Assembly (NCBI RefSeq): GCF_000349945.1
Contig: NC_020516.1
Span: forward strand, 3,224,001 to 3,288,000
Length of the DNA stretch: 64,000 bases
Direction of reading: 5' to 3'
Source of the DNA: Azoarcus sp. KH32C
Lineage (GTDB): Bacteria; Pseudomonadota; Gammaproteobacteria; Burkholderiales; Rhodocyclaceae
The notes under the pieces were generated by a model. The model saw nothing but the letters and a program-made list of their open reading frames with translations. It made no database searches and was not told where the DNA came from. A program made the translations under genes and the position numbers. Positions 17,158 to 25,034 of this stretch are shown here, one piece after another (positions within the stretch are counted from its first letter, which is position 1; every line of letters starts with the position of its first letter).

Positions 17158-17914
17158 GGCGGAAAAGGCGGAAGAAGTTTTCGGTGGTAACGGCCTCGAT
17201 ACGGTCGAGCGACTCGTTGCGCAGACGGGCGATTTCCTCGGCGACGTGGACGACCCAGGCGGGCTCGTTGGTCTTGCCCCGATGCGGCACAGGTGCGAGG
17301 TAGGGTGAGTCCGTCTCGATCAGCAGGCGGTCAAGCGGCACGAAGCGGGCGACCTCCTTGAGGTCACGCGCGCTCTTGAACGTGACGATTCCGGAGAAGG
17401 AGATGTAGAAGCCGAGGTCGAGGGCCGCCTCCGCGACTTCACGCGACTCGGTGAAGCAATGCATTACACCACCCGCCTCGCCGGCACCTTCCTCGCGCAT
17501 CACGCGCAGCGTGTCCTCGGCGGCCGAGCGCGTGTGGACGATCAGGGGTTTGCCGCAGGCGCGAGCCGCCCGGATATGGGTGCGAAAGCGCTCGCGCTGC
17601 CATTCCGGCGCGTCCTTCTGCCAGTAGTAGTCGAGCCCTGTCTCGCCGATCGCGACGATCTTCGGGTGTTCGGCAAGCGCCAGCAGGCGCTCGACGTCAG
17701 GCTCCTCGACGCCGTCGTTGTCGGGATGCACACCGACGGAAGCCGAGAGATTCGGGTGCCGCTCGGCGAGCGCAAGCACGCGCGGGAAGTCTTCCAGCTT
17801 CACGGCCACGCACAAGGCGTGGCCGACGCGCTTGGCCGCCATCGCGGCGAGAACGGCGTCCTCGCGCGCGGCGAGATCCGGAAAGTCCAGATGGCAGTGC
17901 GAATCTACGAACAT
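17141..17914 (-). CDS. tatD: TatD-family metal-dependent deoxyribonuclease
   Basis: A 257-residue TIM-barrel hydrolase. The metal-binding DSHCHLD motif is at residues 4-10, with GETGLDYYW (about residue 92), VHTRSA (about 128), MHCFTES (about 152) and TDSPYLAP (about 203) in the family order. TatD proteins are 3'-5' nucleases or phosphoesterases. Its place after holB and the PilZ gene is conserved in many betaproteobacteria (often called ycfH). Confidence 0.9.
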   Translation of the reverse strand: MFVDSHCHLDFPDLAAREDAVLAAMAAKRVGHALCVAVKLEDFPRVLALAERHPNLSASVGVHPDNDGVEEPDVERLLALAEHPKIVAIGETGLDYYWQKDAPEWQRERFRTHIRAARACGKPLIVHTRSAAEDTLRVMREEGAGEAGGVMHCFTESREVAEAALDLGFYISFSGIVTFKSARDLKEVARFVPLDRLLIETDSPYLAPVPHRGKTNEPAWVVHVAEEIARLRNESLDRIEAVTTENFFRLFRHAQAH

Positions 17915-17921
17915 CGGTCAA

Positions 17922-18287
17922 TCAGAGGGTATGCGTGGGACGATTGGAGCCGAGGTGACCGGCAAGGATCTGTTCGATGCGATGCCGCAGCGCCTTGCCG
18001 GATTCATCAGAGCTGAAGTGCACGCCGATGCCTTGCGTCCGCCCGCCCTGCGCACCGTGCGGCGTGACCCACACGACAGTCGCGGCGACGGGATGCTTGG
18101 TCGGGTCGTCCATCAACTGTAGCAGCATAAAGACTTCGTCGCCGAGCGTATGCACGCGTGGCGTCGGCACGAAGATGCCGCCGTTGGCGAGGAACGGCAT
18201 GTAGGCCGCATAGAGCGCGGACTTCGAGTTGATGTTCAGCGACAGCACGCTCGGGCGTGCGACGCTCGGCTTGGGGGCTTCGCTCAT
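17922..18287 (-). CDS. PilZ-domain protein (type IV pilus biogenesis type)
   Basis: A 121-residue PilZ-domain protein located between holB and tatD, the standard position of pilZ in Pseudomonas and betaproteobacteria. The strand-rich centre (NGGIFVPTPRVHTLGDEVFMLLQL) and VHFSS near the end fit the fold. The N-terminal c-di-GMP-binding RxxxR motif is not evident, as in PilZ of the pilus system, which does not bind the nucleotide. Its start codon overlaps the holB stop. Confidence 0.8.
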   Translation of the reverse strand: MSEAPKPSVARPSVLSLNINSKSALYAAYMPFLANGGIFVPTPRVHTLGDEVFMLLQLMDDPTKHPVAATVVWVTPHGAQGGRTQGIGVHFSSDESGKALRHRIEQILAGHLGSNRPTHTL

Positions 18288-19345
18288 CGGCGGGATCCGG
18301 TCAGGGCGCGTGCATAGCGCAGCAACATATCCTCGAGCATCAGCCTGGCGTTGAGCGGATGCTGCGATACCCGGCGAATCCGGGAGACTTCATTGTAACA
18401 GTTCGTCGCTGCGGCGATGCTGGTGCGCTGAGCAAGCGCGGCGAGCGTCCCTTCCTCGCCCGGGAAATAACGCACCCGGCCACCGAGCCGCAGGCTCGCG
18501 AGATCGGTCACCCAGCGCTGCAGCCACTCCACGAGCTGCACCATGCCGAATCCGGCAGCCAACGCTTCCTTCGACTTCAGCCAGCTCTCCCACTGGCCGG
18601 CCAGCTTGAGCGGGTCGGTCGCCGGGATCTGAGCGATTTCCTTGACGAAGCGCTTGTGCATCGCGCCCGCCCCGTTCTGTACCAGACGCTGGGCCGCAAG
18701 CGGCATGCCGCCGACCAGCGCCAGCAGTTCGCCGTCGATGGCTTCCTGTTTGGCCAGCCATTCCTTCAGCTCGTGCTCGCCCGGGCGGGAAAAGCTCCAT
18801 TGCTGGCAGCGGCTACGAATCGTCGGCAGCAGCCGACGGGGCGCCGACGAAACGAGCAGGAAGACGCAGCCGGCGGGCGGCTCCTCGAGCAGTTTCAGCA
18901 AGGCGTTGGCGGTATAGGCGTTCATCGCCTCGGCGGGATCGACGATGATCACGCGGCGGCTACCCTGGTGCCCGGTGACGGAGAGCGTCTCCTGCAGGTC
19001 GCGGATCTGCTCGATGACGATCTGCGTGGACTTTTTCTTTTCGCTGGCGCTGCCCGCGGTCTCACTCCCCTCCCCGCCCTCGCCATCGGCGCCCGCCGCG
19101 TCGGCCTCGGGCACGACGGGCAGCAGGTCGGGATGGTTGCCCGAAAGGCGCAACTGGCACTGCGCACAGTGGCCGCACGCATGGCCATCGACACCGGGCG
19201 AGGCGCACAGCAGACGGGCGGCGAGCGCGTCGGCGAGCGCGCGCTTGCCGAGCCCCGGGGGGCCGACGAAGAGCAGCGCGTGCGGCAGCCGATCGCCGAG
19301 GCCGACCAGGCGCGACCAGCTTTCGGTCAGCCACGGGAGCATCAT
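18284..19345 (-). CDS. holB: DNA polymerase III delta' subunit
   Basis: A 353-residue clamp-loader subunit. It has a P-loop-like GPPGLGKRALADA (about residue 25), a four-cysteine zinc module (CASPGVDGHACGHCAQC, about residue 48) and the delta'-typical SSAPRRLLPTIRSRCQQW arginine-finger region (about residue 165). A Ser/Glu/Lys-rich insert with GSASEKKKS lies near residue 100. The start codon overlaps the tmk stop (two in-frame ATGs at 19345 and 19342; the first was taken). Confidence 0.9.
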   Translation of the reverse strand: MMLPWLTESWSRLVGLGDRLPHALLFVGPPGLGKRALADALAARLLCASPGVDGHACGHCAQCQLRLSGNHPDLLPVVPEADAAGADGEGGEGSETAGSASEKKKSTQIVIEQIRDLQETLSVTGHQGSRRVIIVDPAEAMNAYTANALLKLLEEPPAGCVFLLVSSAPRRLLPTIRSRCQQWSFSRPGEHELKEWLAKQEAIDGELLALVGGMPLAAQRLVQNGAGAMHKRFVKEIAQIPATDPLKLAGQWESWLKSKEALAAGFGMVQLVEWLQRWVTDLASLRLGGRVRYFPGEEGTLAALAQRTSIAAATNCYNEVSRIRRVSQHPLNARLMLEDMLLRYARALTGSRR

Positions 19346-19968
19346 CGGAACCAGCGCTCCGTGACGATGCGACAGACCTCGGCGCGGATCTCGTCGGGCG
19401 CCCGATCGGCGGCGACGACGACGATCCGTTCGGGGGCTTGCCGCGCGCGTTCCAGGTAGGCGGCCCGCACGCGTTCGAAGAAGTCGCGTTGCTCGCGTTC
19501 GAAGCGATCGGGATCGACACCGGTGCCCGCGACGCGTCCCGCGGCGATTTCCGGGGCGAGATCGAAGATCAGTGTCAGGTCGGGCTGGAGGTCGGGGTGG
19601 ACCCATTTTTCCAACGCCGAAAACTTTTCCGGATCCAGCCCTCGGCCGCCGACCTGGTACGCGTAGGTTGCATCGCTGAAACGATCCGATACGACCCATT
19701 CGCCGGCGGCCAGCGCCGGCTCGATGCGGGCGGCAAGATGCTCGCGGCGCGCGGCGAACATCAGCAGGGCTTCGGTTTCGAGGTTCATCGGCTCGTGCAG
19801 CAGCAGTTGGCGCAAGCGCTCGCCGAGCGGCGTTCCGCCGGGTTCACGCGTCTGCACGACCTTCAGGCCTTGCGCTTCGAGCAGCGCGACGACGGCGGCG
19901 ATCTGACTGCTCTTGCCGGCTCCGTCGATGCCTTCGAAGGTGATGAATCGTCCGCGTTTCTGGTTCAA
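19342..19968 (-). CDS. tmk: Thymidylate kinase
   Basis: A 208-residue dTMP kinase. The P-loop is GIDGAGKSSQ (residues 14-23), the substrate motif TREPGGTPLGE lies near residue 40, and the DRFSDATYAYQVGGRG segment near residue 96 is the DRY/DRFS motif. It makes dTDP from dTMP. It overlaps mltG upstream by 4 bp and holB downstream, so the run is translationally coupled. Confidence 0.95.
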   Translation of the reverse strand: MNQKRGRFITFEGIDGAGKSSQIAAVVALLEAQGLKVVQTREPGGTPLGERLRQLLLHEPMNLETEALLMFAARREHLAARIEPALAAGEWVVSDRFSDATYAYQVGGRGLDPEKFSALEKWVHPDLQPDLTLIFDLAPEIAAGRVAGTGVDPDRFEREQRDFFERVRAAYLERARQAPERIVVVAADRAPDEIRAEVCRIVTERWFR

Positions 19969-20972
19969 CTTCCTGGCCCCCGCTGATAACGGCTGACGGC
20001 CTTGTTGTGTTCGTCGAGGTTCCTGGAGAACTCGCTGCTGCCGTCGCCGCGCGAGACGAAGTACAGGAAATCGGTCTGTGTCGGACGCACGGCCGCGTTG
20101 AGGGCTTCGCGCCCGGGCATCGCGATCGGCGTCGGCGGAAGGCCGGTCCTGGTGTAGGTGTTATAGGGATGGTCGGTTTCGAGGTGCCACTTGCGCAGGC
20201 GTCCATCCAGCGCTTCGCCGTAGCCGTAGGCCACGGTCGGATCGGTCTGCAGTTTCATGCCGGCACGCAGACGATTGATAAAGACCGAGGCGACGAGACC
20301 GCGATCCTCCGGCCGCCCCGTTTCCTTCTCGACGATCGATGCAAGGATCAGGGCTTCGTACGGCGAGGCGAGCGGCAGCTGCGGTTCGCGCGACTCCCAG
20401 GCCTCGGCGAGTTGCCGTTGCATGCGCACGTAGGCGCGCTTGAGGACGGCGATCGTGCTCGATTGCTTGTCGAACAGGTAGGTGTCGGGGAAGAACAGGC
20501 CTTCGAGATGGAATTCGCTGGCACCAATGGCCTGCAGGATGTCGGCTTCCGACAACCCGACGGTGTCGTGCAGCAGATCCGGGTTCGATTCGAGCGCCAG
20601 TCGCACCTGGCGGAAGGTCCAGCCCTCCTGCAAGCGCGCTTCGCCCTGCGACACGTCGCCGCTGGATATCTTGAGGATCAGCAGCCACGGCGTGACGCCC
20701 TGGTGCACTTCGTAGCTGCCGGCGAGAATCTTGTCGCCCTTGCCGGTGGCGCGGGCCAGCCAATAGAGCATGCGGGGACTGACATCGATGCCCGCGGCAG
20801 CGATGGTGGTGGCAGCCTGGCGCATCGTGAAGCCGCGTTGCACGGTGAAATCAATGACGGGTTGGGCCAGCTTGAGCGGCCGCTGGGCATACCACCATGC
20901 AATCGAGGTGACCGCAGCGACCGCCAGCACGACAGCGAGCGTCAAACGGAGAATCAGGGATCGGGTCAGCAA
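19965..20972 (-). CDS. mltG: Endolytic murein transglycosylase MltG (YceG)
   Basis: A 335-residue protein with one N-terminal membrane anchor (residues 7-25), a LysM-like subdomain (about residues 40-90) and the YceG domain. The catalytic glutamate is in ASIVEKETG (about residue 215), followed by VFINRLRAGMKLQTDPTVAYG. It cleaves nascent glycan strands in the periplasm and sets strand length. It is the first gene of the mltG-tmk-holB-pilZ-tatD-ankyrin run and is divergent from ygfZ. Confidence 0.93.
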   Translation of the reverse strand: MLTRSLILRLTLAVVLAVAAVTSIAWWYAQRPLKLAQPVIDFTVQRGFTMRQAATTIAAAGIDVSPRMLYWLARATGKGDKILAGSYEVHQGVTPWLLILKISSGDVSQGEARLQEGWTFRQVRLALESNPDLLHDTVGLSEADILQAIGASEFHLEGLFFPDTYLFDKQSSTIAVLKRAYVRMQRQLAEAWESREPQLPLASPYEALILASIVEKETGRPEDRGLVASVFINRLRAGMKLQTDPTVAYGYGEALDGRLRKWHLETDHPYNTYTRTGLPPTPIAMPGREALNAAVRPTQTDFLYFVSRGDGSSEFSRNLDEHNKAVSRYQRGPGS

Positions 20973-21079
20973 AGTGAAAATCAGGCGCTAAGGCGCGCCA
21001 ATGCGCGCCGGAGGAATGTTGGGGCGTCCGGGGGGCCCTATAATACTTCATCCCCTTTCCACCCTCCCGACAAAGAGAC

Positions 21080-22117
21080 ATGAACACTCCCTGGAACGAC
21101 TTCCTCGTGCAAACGGGCGCGACCATCGTCGATACGGGCGTCCGCTTCGAGGCTCCCGAAGCCGAAGTCCGCGCCGCTGCCGACGGCACCGTGGTGGTCC
21201 CCCTCGCGCATCTGGGCCTGATCCGCGCCACCGGCGAGGATTCGGTGACGCTGCTGCACAACCTGCTGTCGAACGACGTGAAGAAGCTCGGGGCCGAAGA
21301 CGCCCAGTGGTCGAGCTTCAATTCGCCGAAAGGCCGGATGATCGCGAGCCTGCTGCTGTGGAAGGACAGCGATGGGCGGATGATCGCGACCTCGGCCGAC
21401 ATTCAGCCGATGCTGCTGAAGAAGCTGTCGATGTACATCCTGCGCAGCAAGGCGAAACTGACCGATGCGGGCGCGGACACCGTGCTCATCGGGCTGAGCG
21501 GCCCGGACGCGGCGTCGATTGCCACCGGGGCCGGCTATGCGGTGCCGCTTGCGCCGATGAAGCAGAGCGCCTCCGGCGACGTCCGCTGCATCCGGCTGAA
21601 CGAAAACAGCCTGATCCTCGCGGTTCCGGCGGCCGCGGCGCCTGCAGTGTTCGGCGAGCTCGTCGCCGGCGGCGCGCGCAAGGCGGGGACGGCGGCCTGG
21701 CAGGCGGCTATGGTCCGCGCCGGAGTCCCGATGATCACGGCCTCCGTTCAGGAAGAATTCGTCGCACAGATGCTGAACTTCGATCTCATCGGCGGTGTGA
21801 GCTTCAACAAGGGATGCTATCCGGGCCAGGAAATCGTCGCCCGCATGCAGTACCTCGGGAAGCTGAAGAAGCGCATGTACCGGGTGCACGTCGCGACCGA
21901 CACGGCACCGCAACCGGGCGCCGACGTGTTCGCCCCCGACTTCGGCGATCAGTCCGCGGGCAAGCTGGTGAACGTCGTGCCGGCAGCCGACGGCGGCTAT
22001 GAGGCGTTGGCGGTGCTGCAATCGAGCAGCGCGGCGGCCGGCGAAGCACACCTCGGTACGCTCACGGGGCCGCGCCTGACCTTCCTTGACCTTCCCTACG
22101 CGCTGCCCGAGCAATGA
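21080..22117 (+). CDS. ygfZ: YgfZ/GcvT-domain folate-binding protein
   Basis: A 345-residue member of the GcvT-like tetrahydrofolate-binding family, identified by the KGCYPGQE motif (about residues 244-251). YgfZ supports assembly or repair of certain iron-sulfur enzymes, including tRNA-modifying MiaB. The adjacent mltG is divergent, a common arrangement. The next gene starts inside its last codons (ATGA overlap). Confidence 0.9.
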   Translation: MNTPWNDFLVQTGATIVDTGVRFEAPEAEVRAAADGTVVVPLAHLGLIRATGEDSVTLLHNLLSNDVKKLGAEDAQWSSFNSPKGRMIASLLLWKDSDGRMIATSADIQPMLLKKLSMYILRSKAKLTDAGADTVLIGLSGPDAASIATGAGYAVPLAPMKQSASGDVRCIRLNENSLILAVPAAAAPAVFGELVAGGARKAGTAAWQAAMVRAGVPMITASVQEEFVAQMLNFDLIGGVSFNKGCYPGQEIVARMQYLGKLKKRMYRVHVATDTAPQPGADVFAPDFGDQSAGKLVNVVPAADGGYEALAVLQSSSAAAGEAHLGTLTGPRLTFLDLPYALPEQ

Positions 22118-22422
22118 GCACCGAATTGTCCGTTCCGGTCAGCTACTACATCTACTACCGCGTCCGCGAGAGTGCCGAGCGCGAGGATGCTCACGCGACG
22201 GTACGCGCGATGCAGGCGGCGCTGGCGCAGCGCACCGGCGTCCGGGGGCGCCTGCTGGAGCGCTACGGCGAAGACGTGACGTGGATGGAAATCTACGAAG
22301 ACGTGCGCGATCCCGTGGCGTTCGAGGTTGCGCTGCAAGAGCAGACGGCAGCCCAGAACCTCGAGGCGCTGATCGAGCCGGGGTCTGCGCGGCACATGGA
22401 ACGCTTCACCGAATGTGCCTGA
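22114..22422 (+). CDS. DUF4936-family small protein
   Basis: A 102-residue protein of a family found in betaproteobacteria and usually placed next to ygfZ, as here. The N-terminal SYYIYYRV and the central GRLLERYGEDVTWMEIYEDV are its recognisable segments. It looks like a ferredoxin-fold alpha/beta barrel of the dimeric type. No catalytic residues are known. It overlaps both neighbours by a few bases, so it is cotranslated with ygfZ and the NRDE gene. Confidence 0.72.
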   Translation: MSTELSVPVSYYIYYRVRESAEREDAHATVRAMQAALAQRTGVRGRLLERYGEDVTWMEIYEDVRDPVAFEVALQEQTAAQNLEALIEPGSARHMERFTECA

Positions 22423-23174
22423 TCGTCGTCGGATGGCATGCCCATCCGGACTATCCGCTGGTGGTCGCCGCGAATCGCGACGAATACCTCGCACGCCCGG
22501 CGGTGCCCGCGCATTGGTGGACGGACGCGCCCCATCTACTGGCGGGGCGCGATCTCGAGGCCGGGGGTACGTGGATGGGGCTGACACGGGGCGGCCGATT
22601 CGCAGCGCTGACGAACTACCGCGATCCGACACAGCGCCGCCCGGGCGCCCCGTCACGCGGCAATCTCGTCAGGGACTGCCTGACCTCCTCCACCGGAACG
22701 ACGGCATCGTTGCAGGCGGTTGCCGCGGTGAGTTCGCAATATCCGGGCTTCAACCTGCTCGTCAGCGACGGCCAGGATCTGGGCATCCACGAGAGCATGA
22801 GCGGCGCGGTGCGCATGCTGGGACCGGGCATCTACGGGCTCTCGAACCACCTGCTGGACACGCCCTGGCCGAAAGTCCGCCTCGCCCGCGAACGCTTCGG
22901 CGCGGCCCTCGCTCAGCTACCCGACGAAGCGGCCTTCCTGGCGCTGCTGCGGGACGACTCGCCGGCCGAGGACCATCACTTGCCCGAAACGGGGGTGAGC
23001 CAGGAATGGGAGCGTTGGCTGTCACCGGCCTTCATACGCGCCCCCGGCTACGGAACGCGTTGCTCGACGCTGATTGCAGCGCGCCGCGACGGCAGCGTGC
23101 AGATGCACGAATGGACGTGGTCGGACGAGGGCGAACTCGCGGGCGAAGTCACGCACCGCTTCCGCACGCGCTGA
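22413..23174 (+). CDS. NRDE-family (TANGO2-like) protein
   Basis: A 253-residue protein opening with MCLIVVGWHAHPDYPLVVAANRDE... in two parts: the invariant Cys2 and the AANRDE motif (residues 19-24) that names the family, an Ntn-hydrolase-like fold. GGTWMGLTRGGRFAALTNYR follows near residue 50. Eukaryotic TANGO2 has been linked to heme or lipid handling; the bacterial role is unsettled. The ATG overlaps the preceding gene by 10 bp. Confidence 0.82.
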   Translation: MCLIVVGWHAHPDYPLVVAANRDEYLARPAVPAHWWTDAPHLLAGRDLEAGGTWMGLTRGGRFAALTNYRDPTQRRPGAPSRGNLVRDCLTSSTGTTASLQAVAAVSSQYPGFNLLVSDGQDLGIHESMSGAVRMLGPGIYGLSNHLLDTPWPKVRLARERFGAALAQLPDEAAFLALLRDDSPAEDHHLPETGVSQEWERWLSPAFIRAPGYGTRCSTLIAARRDGSVQMHEWTWSDEGELAGEVTHRFRTR

Positions 23175-24108
23175 TCGCCGCGGCGGGAAGCTTCCTACGC
23201 ATCGTCTGATGCCGGATGCCGGCTTCGACAAAAACCTCGCCTTCGGGCGCGAAGCCGTGGCGAAGGTAGAAATCGACCGCTGAAATCTGCGCATTCAGGA
23301 CGACGTCGGAACGTCCCTGGCGTTGTGCCTCGGCGACCAGCGCTTCGAGGATGCGCCCGCCGATGCCCCGGTTTCGCCAGTCGGCGGTAACGGCCATGCG
23401 GCCGATATGGCCGTTGGGCAGCAGGCGCCCGGTGCCGATCACGCGGCCGTCGGAGTCGGTCGCGACGGCGTGGCGATACTTCGGATCGTTCGGATCGCGC
23501 TCGAGCTCGGCGGGCACGCCTTGTTCGCCGACGAATACTTCTTCCCGCAGCGGCATGACGAGCGCGCCGGCTTCCGTCCAATCGAGGATGCGGATCGTCG
23601 GCATGTGCGCCGCGTAGCGCCCTTCTTCGATGTCGACCCGTGTACCGGCAGGCACCAGCGCGAAAAGCTCGAGCACGTCGCGGCTACGCATGCGGATGCA
23701 GCCGTGCGACAGCGGCACGCCCATCGGCTGGTCGTCGCCCGTGCCGTGGATATAGATGTAGCGGCGCATCGAGTCGACCTTGCCGAGCCGGTTGCGTCCC
23801 AACTCGCAGCCGCTCAGCCACAGGATGCGGGTGAGGATCCAGTCGCGTCCCGGAGACTGGCCAGCCAGCTCCGCCGACCAGATCTCCCCGGTCGGACGAC
23901 GTCCGCGAAAGACGGTGCCCGGCGGTGCGGCGTCGCCGATCTTCGCCCGGATGCGATGACGGCCGCGCGGCGTGCAGCCGCTGTCCTGGATCTCGCCCGG
24001 ACCGTTGAGGGCCGTCGACACCGCGTAGCGACGGATGCATGCGCCATCCGCAGCAATGAGGCGCAGCGCCTGTTCCTCAATGCTGACATGGATCCGCATG
24101 GCGTTCAT
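23149..24108 (-). CDS. L,D-transpeptidase (YkuD) fused to a GNAT acetyltransferase
   Basis: A single 319-residue frame holds two domains. Residues about 1-165 are a YkuD-type L,D-transpeptidase/ErfK-like domain with YIHGTGDD and the catalytic SHGCIRM motif (Cys near residue 142). Residues about 170-310 are a GNAT acetyltransferase with the acetyl-CoA loop in WRNRGIGGRILEALVAEA and FYLRHGF. The junction (EEGRYAAHMPTIRILDW) has no stop codon. There is no signal peptide or lipobox, which is odd for an enzyme that normally acts on periplasmic peptidoglycan. The ATG at 24108 overlaps the tadA stop. The 3' end overlaps the convergent NRDE gene by 26 bp. Confidence 0.8.
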   Translation of the reverse strand: MNAMRIHVSIEEQALRLIAADGACIRRYAVSTALNGPGEIQDSGCTPRGRHRIRAKIGDAAPPGTVFRGRRPTGEIWSAELAGQSPGRDWILTRILWLSGCELGRNRLGKVDSMRRYIYIHGTGDDQPMGVPLSHGCIRMRSRDVLELFALVPAGTRVDIEEGRYAAHMPTIRILDWTEAGALVMPLREEVFVGEQGVPAELERDPNDPKYRHAVATDSDGRVIGTGRLLPNGHIGRMAVTADWRNRGIGGRILEALVAEAQRQGRSDVVLNAQISAVDFYLRHGFAPEGEVFVEAGIRHQTMRRKLPAAAISACGSGA

Positions 24109-24569
24109 GCGATCAGCGTGCGTCCGCGCCGGGCCGCGAAGAAGCTCGACAGGAGTTGGCCGCACTCGTCGGCCAGGATGCCGCCCGCGATATCGGCGTG
24201 GTGATTCAGCCGCGATTCGGCGAAGAGATCGATGACGCTGCCGGCAACGCCGGTTTTCGGGTCGCGGGCACCGAACACGACACGTGCGATGCGCGCATGC
24301 ATGATCGCACCGCTGCACATCGCGCACGGTTCGAGCGTAACGTAGAGTTCGCAGCCCGGCAGGCGGTAATTGCCGAGGCGAGTCGCGGCGTCGCGCAAGG
24401 CCATCACCTCGGCGTGCGCAGTCGGGTCGTGCCGGCCGATTGGCTGGTTGAAGCCACGCCCGACGATCTCGCCGTCGAGCACCACCACGGCGCCGACCGG
24501 CACTTCGTCGCAACTTCCCGCCATTCGCGCCTGCTCGAGGGCGGCATGCATGAAATCTTCGTCAGTCAT
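24105..24569 (-). CDS. tadA: tRNA-specific adenosine deaminase
   Basis: A 154-residue zinc deaminase with HAEV (proton shuttle Glu, near residue 52) and PCAMCSGA (zinc ligands, near residue 82). It converts the wobble adenosine of tRNA-Arg(ACG) to inosine. The ATG at 24569 was chosen over an upstream one because GGAGAGC precedes it and the protein then has the normal length. Confidence 0.92.
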   Translation of the reverse strand: MTDEDFMHAALEQARMAGSCDEVPVGAVVVLDGEIVGRGFNQPIGRHDPTAHAEVMALRDAATRLGNYRLPGCELYVTLEPCAMCSGAIMHARIARVVFGARDPKTGVAGSVIDLFAESRLNHHADIAGGILADECGQLLSSFFAARRGRTLIA

Positions 24570-24685
24570 TTCGATCGCTCTCCAAGACTGCAAGTTTACC
24601 GGACGGCGACGCTGCCGTGGCAGCGGCAGACATCCCGAAGGCCTCCTTTCACGGCCATCTGCGACACAAAGATTTATGGTCACTG

Positions 24686-24907
24686 ATGTTCAATTTGGAA
24701 GCCGTGAGGCGGTCGTTGCAAAAGTATCGGCGGTGCGCGAGGACGGAGAGCAAGCAACCCGAATGGGCGAAGCTGCTCGCCTCGCTCCCGGTCCAACTGA
24801 CTACCGAACAGAACGTGTCGGTGGTCAATCAGGCGGAAGCGATAGTGGATACGCTTTCGCGGAATGTCAGCCGGATGGGGAAGTCGGTGAATCAGTTCAT
24901 CCTCTGA
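24686..24907 (+). CDS. Small hypothetical protein upstream of the chemoreceptor
   Basis: A 73-residue helical protein (MFNLEAVRRSLQKYRR at the start, VNQAEAIVDTLSRNVSRMG near the end). I do not recognise it. The start is a guess; an upstream in-frame ATG at 24617 overlaps the promoter of tadA. It ends 127 bp before the chemoreceptor gene on the same strand. No signal peptide, metal motif or membrane segment is visible. Confidence 0.4.
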   Translation: MFNLEAVRRSLQKYRRCARTESKQPEWAKLLASLPVQLTTEQNVSVVNQAEAIVDTLSRNVSRMGKSVNQFIL

Positions 24908-25034
24908 GCAGGGGGAGCGACCGTGACGAAAGGCTCACTTACGGGCATCCGCAATAATCTGATTTGAAATCGAAAGTTATAATTTCGCGGCCACTCGCGC
25001 AGGTGGGCGCGAATCGATTGAGAGCGGAGTATTG

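Noticed and set aside
21039..21044. TATAAT upstream of ygfZ as a -10 element
   Set aside because: There is no acceptable -35 hexamer at 16-18 bp; the match could be chance.
24978..24983. TATAAT upstream of the chemoreceptor gene as a -10 element
   Set aside because: No -35 match and no flagellar-type GCCGATAA, so it is not supported.
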